Shown: positions 6,993 through 13,244 of the stretch, in pieces
How positions within the stretch are numbered: the first letter of the stretch is position 1
How the letters are laid out: each line of letters opens with the position of its first letter
DNA from: CAZDML01 sp964506645
Lineage (GTDB): Bacteria > Elusimicrobiota > Elusimicrobia > 2-01-FULL-59-12
NCBI GenBank assembly: GCA_964506645.1
Contig: CAZDML010000031.1
Span: forward strand, 1-17,747
DNA: 17,747 nucleotides
Reading direction: 5' to 3'
Notes under the pieces: model-generated
Told to the model about the DNA's origin: nothing
The model's input: only the letters and a program-made list of their open reading frames with translations
Databases searched by the model: none
Program-made: the position numbers and the translations under genes

Positions 6993-8246
6993 ATGGATAT
7001 ATTAACGATCGAAGGCGGCATCAAACTAAACGGAAAGATTTCGATCTCCGGATCAAAAAATTCCGCCTTGCCCATTCTCATTGCCACGCTTTTAACGGAT
7101 GAACCCTGTGTCATTCGCAACGTCCCTGATCTTATGGATATTGAGACGGTTGTTGACCTTCTTCTTTTTCTTGGAAAGAAAATTACACGCCACGGCAATG
7201 AAGTGCGCGTGAAGGCGGGGCCCGCGCTCAATGCCGAAGCGCCGTACGATCTGGTCCGCAAAATGCGTGCGAGCGTGGTTGTTCTAGGCCCACTGCTCGC
7301 CCGTCTGGGTCGCGTGAAAGTGTCTTTGCCGGGTGGATGCGCCATTGGCGCGCGGCCGATCAATATTCATTTGGATGGATTTAACGCCTTGGGTGCGTCG
7401 ATTCATATTGAACAAGGCTATGTGGAAGTCACAGGCAAGTCGCTCCAAGGAGCCTCTATCCCCTTGAGTTTCGCCAGTGTCGGGGCGACAGAAAACTTGA
7501 TGATGGCGGCCGCGCTTATCCCGGGGAAAACGGTGATCACCAATGCGGCGCGCGAACCGGAAATCGAAGATTTGGCCAACTGCTTAAACGGAATGGGTGC
7601 GAAAGTCAGCGGCGCAGGAAGTGCGACGATCACTATTGAAGGGGTCAAAACACTGCACGGAGTCACGCACGACGTCATCCCGGACCGCATCGAAACTGGA
7701 ACCTATATGCTGGCGGCTGCCATTACCCGCGGTCACCTGACGCTGGAAAACACCTGCCCCGACCATTTAGCAGCTCTCATTTCTCTCCTCGGCAGGGCGC
7801 AGATTCCCGTGACGGTGAAGGGGAAAACGATTGAGGTGGATGATCCCGCCACCTGGAAGCCAGTCTCCGTACAAACCGAAGTTCATCCGGGATTTCCCAC
7901 TGATCTACAGGCCCAGTGGATGGCGCTCATGTCTCTGGCCGATGGCGTTTCGGAAATATCTGAAACCGTTTTTGAAAATCGTTTCATGCATGTAGGGGAA
8001 CTCCAGCGCATGGGTGCGCAGATCATGGTGAAGGGCAATACCGCCACTGTGATTGGCGTGAAGTCGCTCTCAGGAGCGGATATCATGGCCTCCGACCTGC
8101 GCGCTGGCGCCGCGCTCTTTTTAGCGGGGCTCGCCGCCCGCGGCAAAACCACCATTCACCGCGTCTATCACCTCGACCGCGGCTACGAACGCCTCGAAGA
8201 CAAACTCTCCGCCGTCGGTGCACAAATCACCCGTAGTAAGGAATAA
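6993..8246 (+). CDS. murA: UDP-N-acetylglucosamine 1-carboxyvinyltransferase
   Basis: 417 residues. Cytoplasmic enzyme of the first committed step of peptidoglycan synthesis, transferring enolpyruvate from phosphoenolpyruvate to UDP-GlcNAc. It has the two-domain EPSP-synthase fold. SGSKNSALP near the start supplies K22 and N23. RKMRASVVVLGPLLAR (about 89-104) and the catalytic loop PGGCAIGARP follow, with Cys at about 116. The Cys rather than Asp predicts fosfomycin sensitivity. FPTDLQAQWMAL and the C-terminal SDLRAGAALFLAGLAARG are also canonical. AAGGA at 6978-6982 may serve as ribosome site. The his-trp leader promoter begins 8 nt after the stop, with no terminator between. murA transcripts may therefore run into the attenuator. 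Confidence 0.97.
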   Translation: MDILTIEGGIKLNGKISISGSKNSALPILIATLLTDEPCVIRNVPDLMDIETVVDLLLFLGKKITRHGNEVRVKAGPALNAEAPYDLVRKMRASVVVLGPLLARLGRVKVSLPGGCAIGARPINIHLDGFNALGASIHIEQGYVEVTGKSLQGASIPLSFASVGATENLMMAAALIPGKTVITNAAREPEIEDLANCLNGMGAKVSGAGSATITIEGVKTLHGVTHDVIPDRIETGTYMLAAAITRGHLTLENTCPDHLAALISLLGRAQIPVTVKGKTIEVDDPATWKPVSVQTEVHPGFPTDLQAQWMALMSLADGVSEISETVFENRFMHVGELQRMGAQIMVKGNTATVIGVKSLSGADIMASDLRAGAALFLAGLAARGKTTIHRVYHLDRGYERLEDKLSAVGAQITRSKE

Positions 8247-8254
8247 ATTACCTC

Positions 8255-8283
8255 TTGGCGAAAATGAACTCTTCCTGTATAAT
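8255..8283 (+). promoter_or_regulatory. Promoter of the his-trp leader and operon
   Basis: TTGGCG (8255-8260), a 17-nt spacer, then TATAAT (8278-8283, perfect). Exactly 6 nt later comes the ATG of the leader peptide at 8290, so the transcript start would fall on or next to the start codon (leaderless). No Shine-Dalgarno sequence is present. Confidence 0.8.
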
Positions 8284-8289
8284 TACTTT

Positions 8290-8358
8290 ATGACACAAAA
8301 GAACTGGCACGCGAACTGGCATACTCACCACCCCCTGGGCGGAGGTTTGCGCGCGTAG
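8290..8358 (+). CDS. 22-residue dual Trp/His leader peptide
   Basis: Short open reading frame starting 6 nt after a consensus -10 box. It begins MTQK, continues NWHANWHTHH and ends PLGGGLRA before TAG at 8356. Within ten consecutive codons there are two Trp (TGG at 8305 and 8317) and four His (8308, 8320, 8326, 8329), two residues that are rare in ordinary proteins. A unit of nine bases, AACTGGCAC/T, is repeated (8302-8310 and 8314-8322). The stop codon lies just past RNA segment 2 of the attenuator. Known attenuation leaders for his contain His runs and those for trp contain Trp pairs; this one has both, matching the downstream his and trp genes. Its role as a translated sensor is inferred from composition, position and the downstream structures. 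Confidence 0.85.
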   Translation: MTQKNWHANWHTHHPLGGGLRA

Positions 8359-8412
8359 TCAGAGGCTGATTTACGAAAGTGCGAAACCCCGCTCAAAACA
8401 GCGGGGTTTTTT
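8308..8412 (+). promoter_or_regulatory. His/Trp attenuator: alternative 1:2, 2:3 and 3:4 stems
   Basis: Segment 1, CACGCGAAC (8308-8316), lies on the codons between the two Trp-His pairs. It can pair with GTTTGCGCG (8345-8353), eight of nine positions including one G-U. Segment 2, GCGG-a-GGTTT-g-CGC (8339-8352), can instead pair with segment 3, GCGAAACCCCGC (8381-8392), as 12 bp with two single-base bulges, forming an antiterminator. Segment 3 with segment 4 forms the terminator at 8384-8412. A ribosome stalled on Trp or His codons would mask segment 1 and free segment 2. A ribosome at the stop codon 8356 would mask segment 2. This is the classical ribosome-mediated logic. Confidence 0.8.
8384..8412 (+). 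terminator. Attenuator terminator (3:4 hairpin)
   Basis: CCCCGCT (8387-8393) pairs with AGCGGGG (8400-8406) around the loop CAAAAC. It is followed by six T (8407-8412), and flanking A and T residues can extend the stem by 3 bp. It sits 25 nt after the leader-peptide stop. Confidence 0.9.
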
Positions 8413-8413
8413 A

Positions 8414-8594
8414 TTGTCCTGGAGAGATAGGGCCCTCAGCGCCAGTGCAGTTTTTTGGTCTTCGACCAACGCCTGGATCGATGTCCAGTAGCGAAACTCG
8501 GCCCCGAGGCGGGGCCTCAGACAGCGCTCCTGGGCGTCCATCGATCCAGGCTAAAACTGCAATGCGCTTCGGGCTCCTAATCTCTCCAGGACAA
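8414..8594. repeat. 181-nt multibranched inverted repeat
   Basis: Outer arms TTGTCCTGGAGAGAT (8414-8428) and its exact complement (8580-8594) give 15 bp. Inside, AGGGCCC (8429-8435) pairs with 8571-8578 (one bulge), AGCGC (8438-8442) with GCGCT (8564-8568), and TGCAGTTTT (8446-8454) with AAAACTGCA (8553-8561). A side hairpin TTGGTC-TTC-GACCAA (8455-8469) creates a three-way junction. The second arm, GCCTGGATCGATG (8471-8483) with 8539-8551, is 13 bp perfect. It continues with CCAG/CTGG, AGCG/CGCT and an apical GGCCCCG-agg-CGGGGCC (8500-8516). It has no coding features. It could be a structured RNA in the his-trp leader or a palindromic mobile-type repeat; no clear target-site duplication is seen. 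Confidence 0.85.
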
Positions 8595-8597
8595 AAT

Positions 8598-8610
8598 CGA
8601 GAGAGAAGCA
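8598..8610 (+). repeat. 13-nt direct repeat, copy 1
   Basis: CGAGAGAGAAGCA, identical to 8864-8876. It lies just outside the 181-nt inverted repeat. Confidence 0.6.
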
Positions 8611-8635
8611 TAACGGTGGGCAAGGGAATAATCAT

Positions 8636-8667
8636 AAAAAAAGAGCCCGCGCTTTCGCGAGAGCTCT
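8636..8667 (-). terminator. Minus-strand intrinsic terminator
   Basis: Read on the minus strand: AGAGC (8667-8663) and CGCG (8659-8656) pair across an AAAG loop with CGCG (8651-8648) and GCTCT (8646-8642). A run of seven T (8642-8636) follows. On the plus strand no T run follows the hairpin, so the polarity is clear. It implies a minus-strand transcript arriving from higher coordinates. Confidence 0.75.
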
Positions 8668-8719
8668 ATGGGATTGACTAACTTCGGCACTCTTTCAATA
8701 CAAGTTTAGCATGAGATCT

Positions 8720-8899
8720 GTTGGTGGATGGTAGGCGCGAGGGGCCGAGCATTGCCGGATGAGCGTTGCGCATAAACTGGCCTTGGCTTGGTCACCGCAG
8801 GTGAGCTTAAGGGAGTTCCTCGAGTTGCCAGTTTAAAGCAACGAGAAGAGGCAATCTCGGCCGCGAGAGAGAAGCACCTCCCGACAAGGCCAAACGCCA
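8720..8899 (-). ncRNA. Rod-shaped structured RNA candidate (6S-like), antisense to the his-trp leader
   Basis: Minus-strand RNA of about 180 nt, or about 260 nt up to the terminator. It folds into one long irregular hairpin. Pairings (plus coordinates): GGGAGGTGC (8882-8874) with GCGCCTACC (8738-8730); GGCCGAG (8862-8856) with CTCGGCC (8749-8743); ATTGCC (8855-8850) with GGCAAT (8756-8751); CGTTGC (8843-8838) with GCAACG (8769-8764); TAAACTGG (8835-8828) with CCAGTTTA (8780-8773); TCACC/GGTGA at the tip. Two asymmetric internal bubbles separate the stems, as in 6S RNA, and one G-U pair works only on this strand. A promoter is not obvious; TTGGCA (8946-8941) with TTTATC (8923-8918) is a weak candidate. 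I do not recognise conserved 6S sequence, so the family is open. Ends are approximate. Confidence 0.45.
8864..8876 (+). repeat. 13-nt direct repeat, copy 2
   Basis: CGAGAGAGAAGCA, identical to 8598-8610. The two copies enclose the minus-strand terminator and most of the RNA candidate. Confidence 0.6.
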
Positions 8900-8939
8900 A
8901 AAACGATGCTACTTTTTGATAAAATTAGGACTTCAATTT

Positions 8940-10130
8940 ATGCCAAATAACGTCGCAAACATCGTTGCCGGAATAATAAAGGAAGTCGGCCAAAAGGGCG
9001 ACCTGGCGCTTTGCCGCTATGCCAAGCGTTTTGACGGCCTATCGCTTTCGCCCCGCAGTCTACGGGTCTCGCTGGCCGAGCTTAAAAACGCTCAAAAGCA
9101 GGTTTCGCCCGGTTTTTTAAAGGCTTTGGCCGAATCCGCGAAACAGGTGCGTTTGTTTGCCGAGTCTGAGCGAAAGCGGACGATGAAAAGTTGGACCGAA
9201 AAACGCGGTTCTATTCGCGTGGGTCAGTGGGTGCGACCCGTCGACAGCGCAGGTCTGTATATTCCAGGGGGACGTTTTCCGTATCCCTCGACCGTTTTGA
9301 TGACGGCTATTCCCGCCCGTGTCGCCGGGGTAAAACGCATCATCATGTGCACGCCGCCCAAAAATTTAACCCCCGAAGTCCTCGCCGCTGCGGCGTATGT
9401 CGGTATTGATGAAATCTATAAGGTTGGTGGCGCCGGGGCGATTGCTGCGATGGCGTTAGGAACGAAAACGATTCGGCCCGTTCACTTTATTGTGGGTCCG
9501 GGCAATGCGTTTGTGGCCGAGGCCAAACGCCAGCTCTACGGCACGGTCGGCATCGATTCCCTGGCCGGTCCCAGCGAAGTCGTTATTATTGCCGACCGCA
9601 GCGCGTCGCTCGAAGCGATCCAAAAAGATCTGTTGGCGCAGGCCGAACACGATCCCGATTCGCGCTCGATGTGTTTTTCGACCGATGCCAAACTTTTGTC
9701 GGATGTGAAGAAAGGCCTGGACCCGCTCATCAAGAACCGTGTGCAGCTGATCAAGACCCGCACCATAGAGGAAGCGATCGAACGGGTGAACGACGTGGCC
9801 CCTGAACATTTTGAACTGCTCGTGAAGAATGCCGAAAAGTATCTCCCGAAGATCCGTCACGCCGGGGCGATTTTCCTCGGTCCGGCCACAACCGCTGTTC
9901 TGGGGGACTATGTTGCCGGGCCGTCCCACGTGTTGCCGACACATCGGTCGGCCCGTTTTTCCAGCGGTCTTTCGGTAAACACCTTTTTAAAACGATCCAG
10001 CGTGATGGGATTTGCAGGGAAGGCCTCCGAACGTGCACAGTGGGAGGCGGCCCTCACCTTCGCTCAGACGGAAGGGATGACATATCACGAAGCCTCGCTC
10101 CGCTGCCGGATGCAGAAAAATATCCAATGA
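8940..10130 (+). CDS. hisD: Histidinol dehydrogenase
   Basis: 396 residues. Oxidises L-histidinol to L-histidine in two NAD-dependent steps, the end of the pathway. Landmarks: AGLYIPGGRFPYPSTVLM (104-121), GGAGAIAAMALGT (163-175), VGPGNAFVAEAKRQLYG (185-201), LLAQAEHD with zinc ligands Q234 and H237, catalytic E289-H290 in APEHFELL, D323 in GDYVAGPSHVLPT and H383 near the end. The protein is about 30 residues shorter than the 434-residue enterobacterial enzyme, mostly at the N terminus. The ATG at 8940 was preferred over an upstream TTG at 8916 because AGGA (8927-8930) stands 9 nt before it and MPNNVANIVAGI opens the fold directly. It is the first biosynthetic gene after the attenuator. An intergenic repeat separates it from hisH. 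Confidence 0.95.
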   Translation: MPNNVANIVAGIIKEVGQKGDLALCRYAKRFDGLSLSPRSLRVSLAELKNAQKQVSPGFLKALAESAKQVRLFAESERKRTMKSWTEKRGSIRVGQWVRPVDSAGLYIPGGRFPYPSTVLMTAIPARVAGVKRIIMCTPPKNLTPEVLAAAAYVGIDEIYKVGGAGAIAAMALGTKTIRPVHFIVGPGNAFVAEAKRQLYGTVGIDSLAGPSEVVIIADRSASLEAIQKDLLAQAEHDPDSRSMCFSTDAKLLSDVKKGLDPLIKNRVQLIKTRTIEEAIERVNDVAPEHFELLVKNAEKYLPKIRHAGAIFLGPATTAVLGDYVAGPSHVLPTHRSARFSSGLSVNTFLKRSSVMGFAGKASERAQWEAALTFAQTEGMTYHEASLRCRMQKNIQ

Positions 10131-10241
10131 CAAAATTCCAAGATCCAAACAAGCTCCAATCTTTAATCACCAAACCAATACATGTTTGGGGATTTTGTTT
10201 TTTAAGTTTATTTGGAGCTTGGAATTTGGTGTTTGGAGCTT
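10131..10241. repeat. CCAAATTCCAA-type palindromic intergenic repeat
   Basis: The low-G+C stretch between hisD and hisH is built of Cs and As on the left and Gs and Ts on the right. AAATTCCAAG (10133-10142) complements CTTGGAATTT (10218-10227), and CAAGCTCCAA (10150-10159) complements TTGGAGCTTG (10212-10221). TTTGGAGCTT occurs twice (10211-10220, 10232-10241), and a central CCAAAC/GTTTGG can pair. It begins right after the hisD stop and its last unit supplies the GGAG ribosome site of hisH. I recall similar repeats as multi-copy elements in uncultured bacterial genomes, but copy number cannot be judged from one window. Confidence 0.7.
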
Positions 10242-10245
10242 CTTT

Positions 10246-10872
10246 GTGATAGCCATCATCGATTACGGCATGGGCAATTTGCGCAGCGTGCAGAAGGCGC
10301 TCGAGAAAGTCGGCGCCAAAGCCGTCGTGACCCAGAGTGCGGCTGCGATTCGTTCGGCCAAAGGCGTCGTGCTGCCAGGTGTCGGTGCGTTCGGCGAAGC
10401 CGTCCGACGCTTAAAACAATATCGCCTCATGAAGCCGCTCCAGGAAGCACTTGCTTCCGGCAAACCGTTTCTCGGAATCTGCCTTGGACTACAACTCCTG
10501 TTCGAGAACAGCCAGGAAAGCCCCGGTGTCAAAGGTCTGGGACATTTCAAAGGCTCCGTTGTGCGTTTTAAAGGACCCCGTTATAAAGCGCTCAAAGTCC
10601 CGCACATGGGATGGAACACGGTGTCGGTTAAAACCAAAACCCCCTACTTGAAAGGCATTCGTGCGGAGGACTCTTTCTATTTCGTGCACTCGTTCTATCC
10701 GGAACCGAAAGATCGTTCGATATGTGCTACGGAAACGCCCTATGGGAAATCGTTTTGTTCTGCAGTCGCGTATGGCCGCCTTTTTGCCAGCCAATTTCAC
10801 CCTGAGAAAAGTGGAGCAAAGGGACTTCGCATCCTTCGAAACTTTGTCAATGAGGTCACATCATGCTCGTAA
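10246..10872 (+). CDS. hisH: Imidazole glycerol phosphate synthase, glutaminase subunit
   Basis: 208 residues, class I glutamine amidotransferase that feeds ammonia to HisF. The start is GTG 10246, which gives VIAIIDYGMGNLRSV as in the family and has GGAG (10235-10238) 7 nt upstream. Longer in-frame starts run through the repeat. The nucleophile is C79 in FLGICLGLQLLF, and H185 and E187 in SQFHPEKSG complete the triad. KVPHMGWN (117-124) and YFVHSFYP are typical of HisH. It overlaps hisA by 10 nt. In many bacteria hisB or hisC precedes hisH; here the palindromic repeat occupies that junction. Confidence 0.96.
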   Translation: MIAIIDYGMGNLRSVQKALEKVGAKAVVTQSAAAIRSAKGVVLPGVGAFGEAVRRLKQYRLMKPLQEALASGKPFLGICLGLQLLFENSQESPGVKGLGHFKGSVVRFKGPRYKALKVPHMGWNTVSVKTKTPYLKGIRAEDSFYFVHSFYPEPKDRSICATETPYGKSFCSAVAYGRLFASQFHPEKSGAKGLRILRNFVNEVTSCS

Positions 10873-11588
10873 TTCCCGCGATTGATATTCGTCATGGCCA
10901 ATGTGTCCGCTTGTTCCAGGGGAAAGACGAACAGGCCACGGTCTATTCCACTAATCCCGTTGAAGTGGGCGTCATGTGGGCGCATAAGGGCGCCAAACGT
11001 CTGCATGTCGCAGACCTCGATGGCGCTTTTGACGGCAAACCGGCGAACATCGCGGCCGCCGTTCAAATGAAAAAAGATACGGGCCTGCCGGTACAGATCG
11101 GCGGCGGATACCGTGATATGGAGTCAATCAAGGCCGCATTGGAAGCTGGCATTGACCGTGTGATTCTGGGAACGGTGGCGGTTTACAATCCAGAGCTCGT
11201 TGCCGAAGCCGTGGAAACATTCGGCCCTCGAATTTCGGTGAGTATTGATGTCGCGGAAGATTTTGTGGCGGTCTCCGGATGGAAAGAAGTCTCGAAGATT
11301 CGTTTTGAAGATCTGGCCAAGAAAATAGTGGGCATGGGCGTCACCGAGCTCCTCTTTACCGATACACGCAAAGATGGAACGCTCTCCGGCCCGAACATTC
11401 CCGCGATTCGGCGTTTTCTCTCAGCTGCGGCGGGGGTTCCGGTAACGGCGTCGGGTGGCGTGACAACAGTCGAGGACGTGAAAGCGCTTCGTGCCCTTGA
11501 GCCAGAGGGGCTATTCGCTGCCATTATTGGAAAATCGCTTTATGATAAGCGGGTCCGTCTCGAAGACGCGATTGCAGCGACAAAATAA
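10863..11588 (+). CDS. hisA: ProFAR isomerase
   Basis: 241 residues, (beta-alpha)8 barrel that isomerises the 5'-phosphoribosyl-formimino intermediate (ProFAR) to PRFAR. The two catalytic aspartates are D8 (LVIPAIDI) and D129 (VSIDVAED). The phosphate-binding features GGGYR (80-84), TDTRKDGTLSGPN and ASGGVTT are present. A separate trpF lies downstream, so this need not be a bifunctional PriA-type enzyme. TGAGGT (10851-10856) gives a good ribosome site within the hisH coding region. hisF begins 2 nt after the stop; HisA supplies the substrate of the HisF-HisH complex. Confidence 0.97.
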   Translation: MLVIPAIDIRHGQCVRLFQGKDEQATVYSTNPVEVGVMWAHKGAKRLHVADLDGAFDGKPANIAAAVQMKKDTGLPVQIGGGYRDMESIKAALEAGIDRVILGTVAVYNPELVAEAVETFGPRISVSIDVAEDFVAVSGWKEVSKIRFEDLAKKIVGMGVTELLFTDTRKDGTLSGPNIPAIRRFLSAAAGVPVTASGGVTTVEDVKALRALEPEGLFAAIIGKSLYDKRVRLEDAIAATK

Positions 11589-11590
11589 CG

Positions 11591-12349
11591 ATGCTCGCTA
11601 AACGTATCATTCCTTGTTTGGACGTGCATGCCGGCCGCGTGGTGAAAGGCACGAAATTTTTAAATTTACGTGATGCCGGTGACCCGGTGGAAATCGCACG
11701 GCGCTACGACAAAGAAGGCGCGGACGAATTGGTCTTTCTCGATATTACAGCGTCTGCCCATAAGCGCGCGATCATGCTGGACGTCGTACGCCGCACCGCG
11801 GAACAAGTGTTTATGCCGCTCACGGTGGGCGGGGGGATTCGAACCCTGGAAGATATTCGCACGCTACTCGCCGCTGGCGCTGACAAAGTCTCTTTGAATA
11901 CAGTGGCTGTCGAAAAACCGTCGCTCATCCGCGACGGCGCCCGTTGGTTTGGGGAACAATGCATCGTGGTGGCGATTGATGCCAAACGTAGAGCCAACGG
12001 CAAAGGCTGGGATGTGTATATCTATGGCGGCCGCAAGAATACCGGGCTCGATGTCGTGACATGGGCCCAGAAGGCAGAGTCACTGGGCGCGGGGGAAATT
12101 CTGCTTACGAGTATGGACTGTGATGGCACCAAAGCCGGCTACGACGTCGAGTTGCTCAAAGCCGTCAACCGTGTGGTCCGAATTCCCGTGATTGCCTCCG
12201 GTGGCGCCGGTGCCAAGAGCCATTTTTATGACGCCTTTCAAAAAGGGCATGCCGATGCGGCGCTTGCAGCCTCGCTTTTTCACTTTCGTGAGCTGGGGAT
12301 CAAAGATTTGAAAAAATACTTAAAACAAAAAGGAATAGAAATCCGATGA
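11591..12349 (+). CDS. hisF: Imidazole glycerol phosphate synthase, cyclase subunit
   Basis: 252 residues, barrel subunit that uses ammonia from HisH to turn PRFAR into imidazole glycerol phosphate and AICAR. Catalytic D11 (IIPCLDV) and D130 (VVAIDAKR) are in their usual positions. VGGGIRTLEDI (79-89), TSMDCDGTKAGYD and PVIASGGAGA complete the family pattern. Length is normal. It starts 2 nt after hisA and ends inside the hisI start (ATGA overlap). AICAR released here links the pathway to purine synthesis. Confidence 0.97.
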   Translation: MLAKRIIPCLDVHAGRVVKGTKFLNLRDAGDPVEIARRYDKEGADELVFLDITASAHKRAIMLDVVRRTAEQVFMPLTVGGGIRTLEDIRTLLAAGADKVSLNTVAVEKPSLIRDGARWFGEQCIVVAIDAKRRANGKGWDVYIYGGRKNTGLDVVTWAQKAESLGAGEILLTSMDCDGTKAGYDVELLKAVNRVVRIPVIASGGAGAKSHFYDAFQKGHADAALAASLFHFRELGIKDLKKYLKQKGIEIR

Positions 12350-12735
12350 ATGACGTGATCAAGCAACTTAAGTTCGATGACAAAGGCCTCATCCCCGCGG
12401 TGGTCCAGGATTACAAAGACGGCACGGTCCTGATGGTCGCTTACATGAATAAAGAATCTGTGAAGCGCACGCTCAAGCTCAAGAAGTGCGTGTTCTGGAG
12501 CCGCTCGCGCCAGGAATACTGGCTTAAGGGCGAAAGCTCAGGGAACGTGCAGGTGCTCAAAGAATTTCGCTACGACTGTGACGGCGATTGTATTGTCGTG
12601 AAGGTCAATCAGATCGGCGGCGCGGCCTGCCACACCGGCCACCGCTCTTGCTTCTACCGCAAGGTGGAAGGCAACGGAAAGATTAAAGTGACCGGCAAGC
12701 CGCTCTTTGATCCGAAGAAAGTGTACGGAAAATAA
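12346..12735 (+). CDS. hisI: Phosphoribosyl-AMP cyclohydrolase
   Basis: 129 residues, hydrolyses the adenine ring of phosphoribosyl-AMP, the third step of histidine synthesis. The metal site is seen as DCDGD (77-81), with C95 and C102 in ACHTGHRSCF (94-103); FWSRSRQEYWLKGESSGN (50-67) is also diagnostic. It is the single-domain form without the C-terminal pyrophosphohydrolase (HisE) part, so hisE must be encoded elsewhere. It overlaps hisF by 4 nt, and its TAA shares one base with the lepB ATG (TAATG). Confidence 0.96.
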   Translation: MNDVIKQLKFDDKGLIPAVVQDYKDGTVLMVAYMNKESVKRTLKLKKCVFWSRSRQEYWLKGESSGNVQVLKEFRYDCDGDCIVVKVNQIGGAACHTGHRSCFYRKVEGNGKIKVTGKPLFDPKKVYGK

Positions 12736-13244
12736 TGCGCCGCGTTCTTCTCATCCTGCTGGTCTCACTCGCAGGAGCCTGGGGAGTACGCACGTATGTC
12801 TTTGAAACTATTTCGGTCGCCTCAGGCTCCATGGAGCCGACCCTGCAGGTGGGGCTTCACTTTCTGGTGAATAAGTTGGCGTACCGGTCCTCTGAGCCCG
12901 AGCGCGGTGACATTATCGTGTTTACCGACCCGCTTGATAACGCCCTGGGAATGATCAAGCGTGTCATTGCGGTCAGTGGCGATACGGTCGAGATGCGTGA
13001 CAAGAAGGTCTACGTGAACGCTCAGCCACTGGACGAGCCGTATGCCGTTTACAAACGCCAGCGTGAACGCTTGGATGGCGATACCATGGGACCGCTGGTC
13101 GTGCCGGCCAAGCACGTCTTTGTGCTGGGGGATAACCGGGACGAGTCGGATGACTCCTCCGTTTGGAAAGATCCAAAAACCGGAGACCATCTGTATTTTT
13201 TGCCGGATGAATTGATTAAAGGAAAATTATTGAAACTGCAATGA
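12735..13244 (+). CDS. lepB: Signal peptidase I
   Basis: 169 residues, serine/lysine protease (family S26A) that removes Sec signal peptides on the outer face of the inner membrane. One N-terminal membrane segment (about 4-18) precedes the catalytic Ser at 32 in ASGSMEPTL. The general-base Lys is at about 75 in MIKRVIAVSGD, and box E is LGDNRDESDDS (131-141). At 169 residues it is of the short Gram-positive-like size, smaller than the 324-residue E. coli enzyme. It is unrelated to amino-acid synthesis, yet it is fused into the operon by a 1-nt overlap with hisI and a 4-nt overlap with trpE. Its expression should therefore follow the his-trp attenuator. A further paralogue elsewhere is possible. 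Confidence 0.95.
   Translation: MRRVLLILLVSLAGAWGVRTYVFETISVASGSMEPTLQVGLHFLVNKLAYRSSEPERGDIIVFTDPLDNALGMIKRVIAVSGDTVEMRDKKVYVNAQPLDEPYAVYKRQRERLDGDTMGPLVVPAKHVFVLGDNRDESDDSSVWKDPKTGDHLYFLPDELIKGKLLKLQ

Noticed and set aside
8414..8594. Integron attC site or CRISPR unit
   Set aside because: No attC core triplets (GTT/AAC boundary sites) and no repeated spacer structure; the element is a single branched palindrome.
8379..8681. 100-codon plus-strand open frame across the palindrome
   Set aside because: It is made entirely of terminator, inverted-repeat and linker sequence. It has no ribosome site and no recognisable protein pattern; its openness is incidental.
8720..8899. RNase P RNA, tmRNA or SRP RNA on the minus strand
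   Set aside because: The diagnostic conserved segments of these RNAs were looked for by eye on both strands and not found.
8706..8900. 64-codon minus-strand open frame
   Set aside because: It coincides with the stem-rich RNA candidate and lacks a ribosome site or any protein-family resemblance.
8917..8925. TGATAAAAT as an extended -10 promoter for hisD
   Set aside because: It would start the transcript near 8932, downstream of the AGGA ribosome site (8927-8930), and no -35 box is seen. It may be weak or fortuitous, so it was not listed.
10863..11588. HisA as a bifunctional PriA (HisA/TrpF) enzyme
   Set aside because: A complete-looking trpF is encoded in the same operon, and nothing in the visible motifs calls for dual function.
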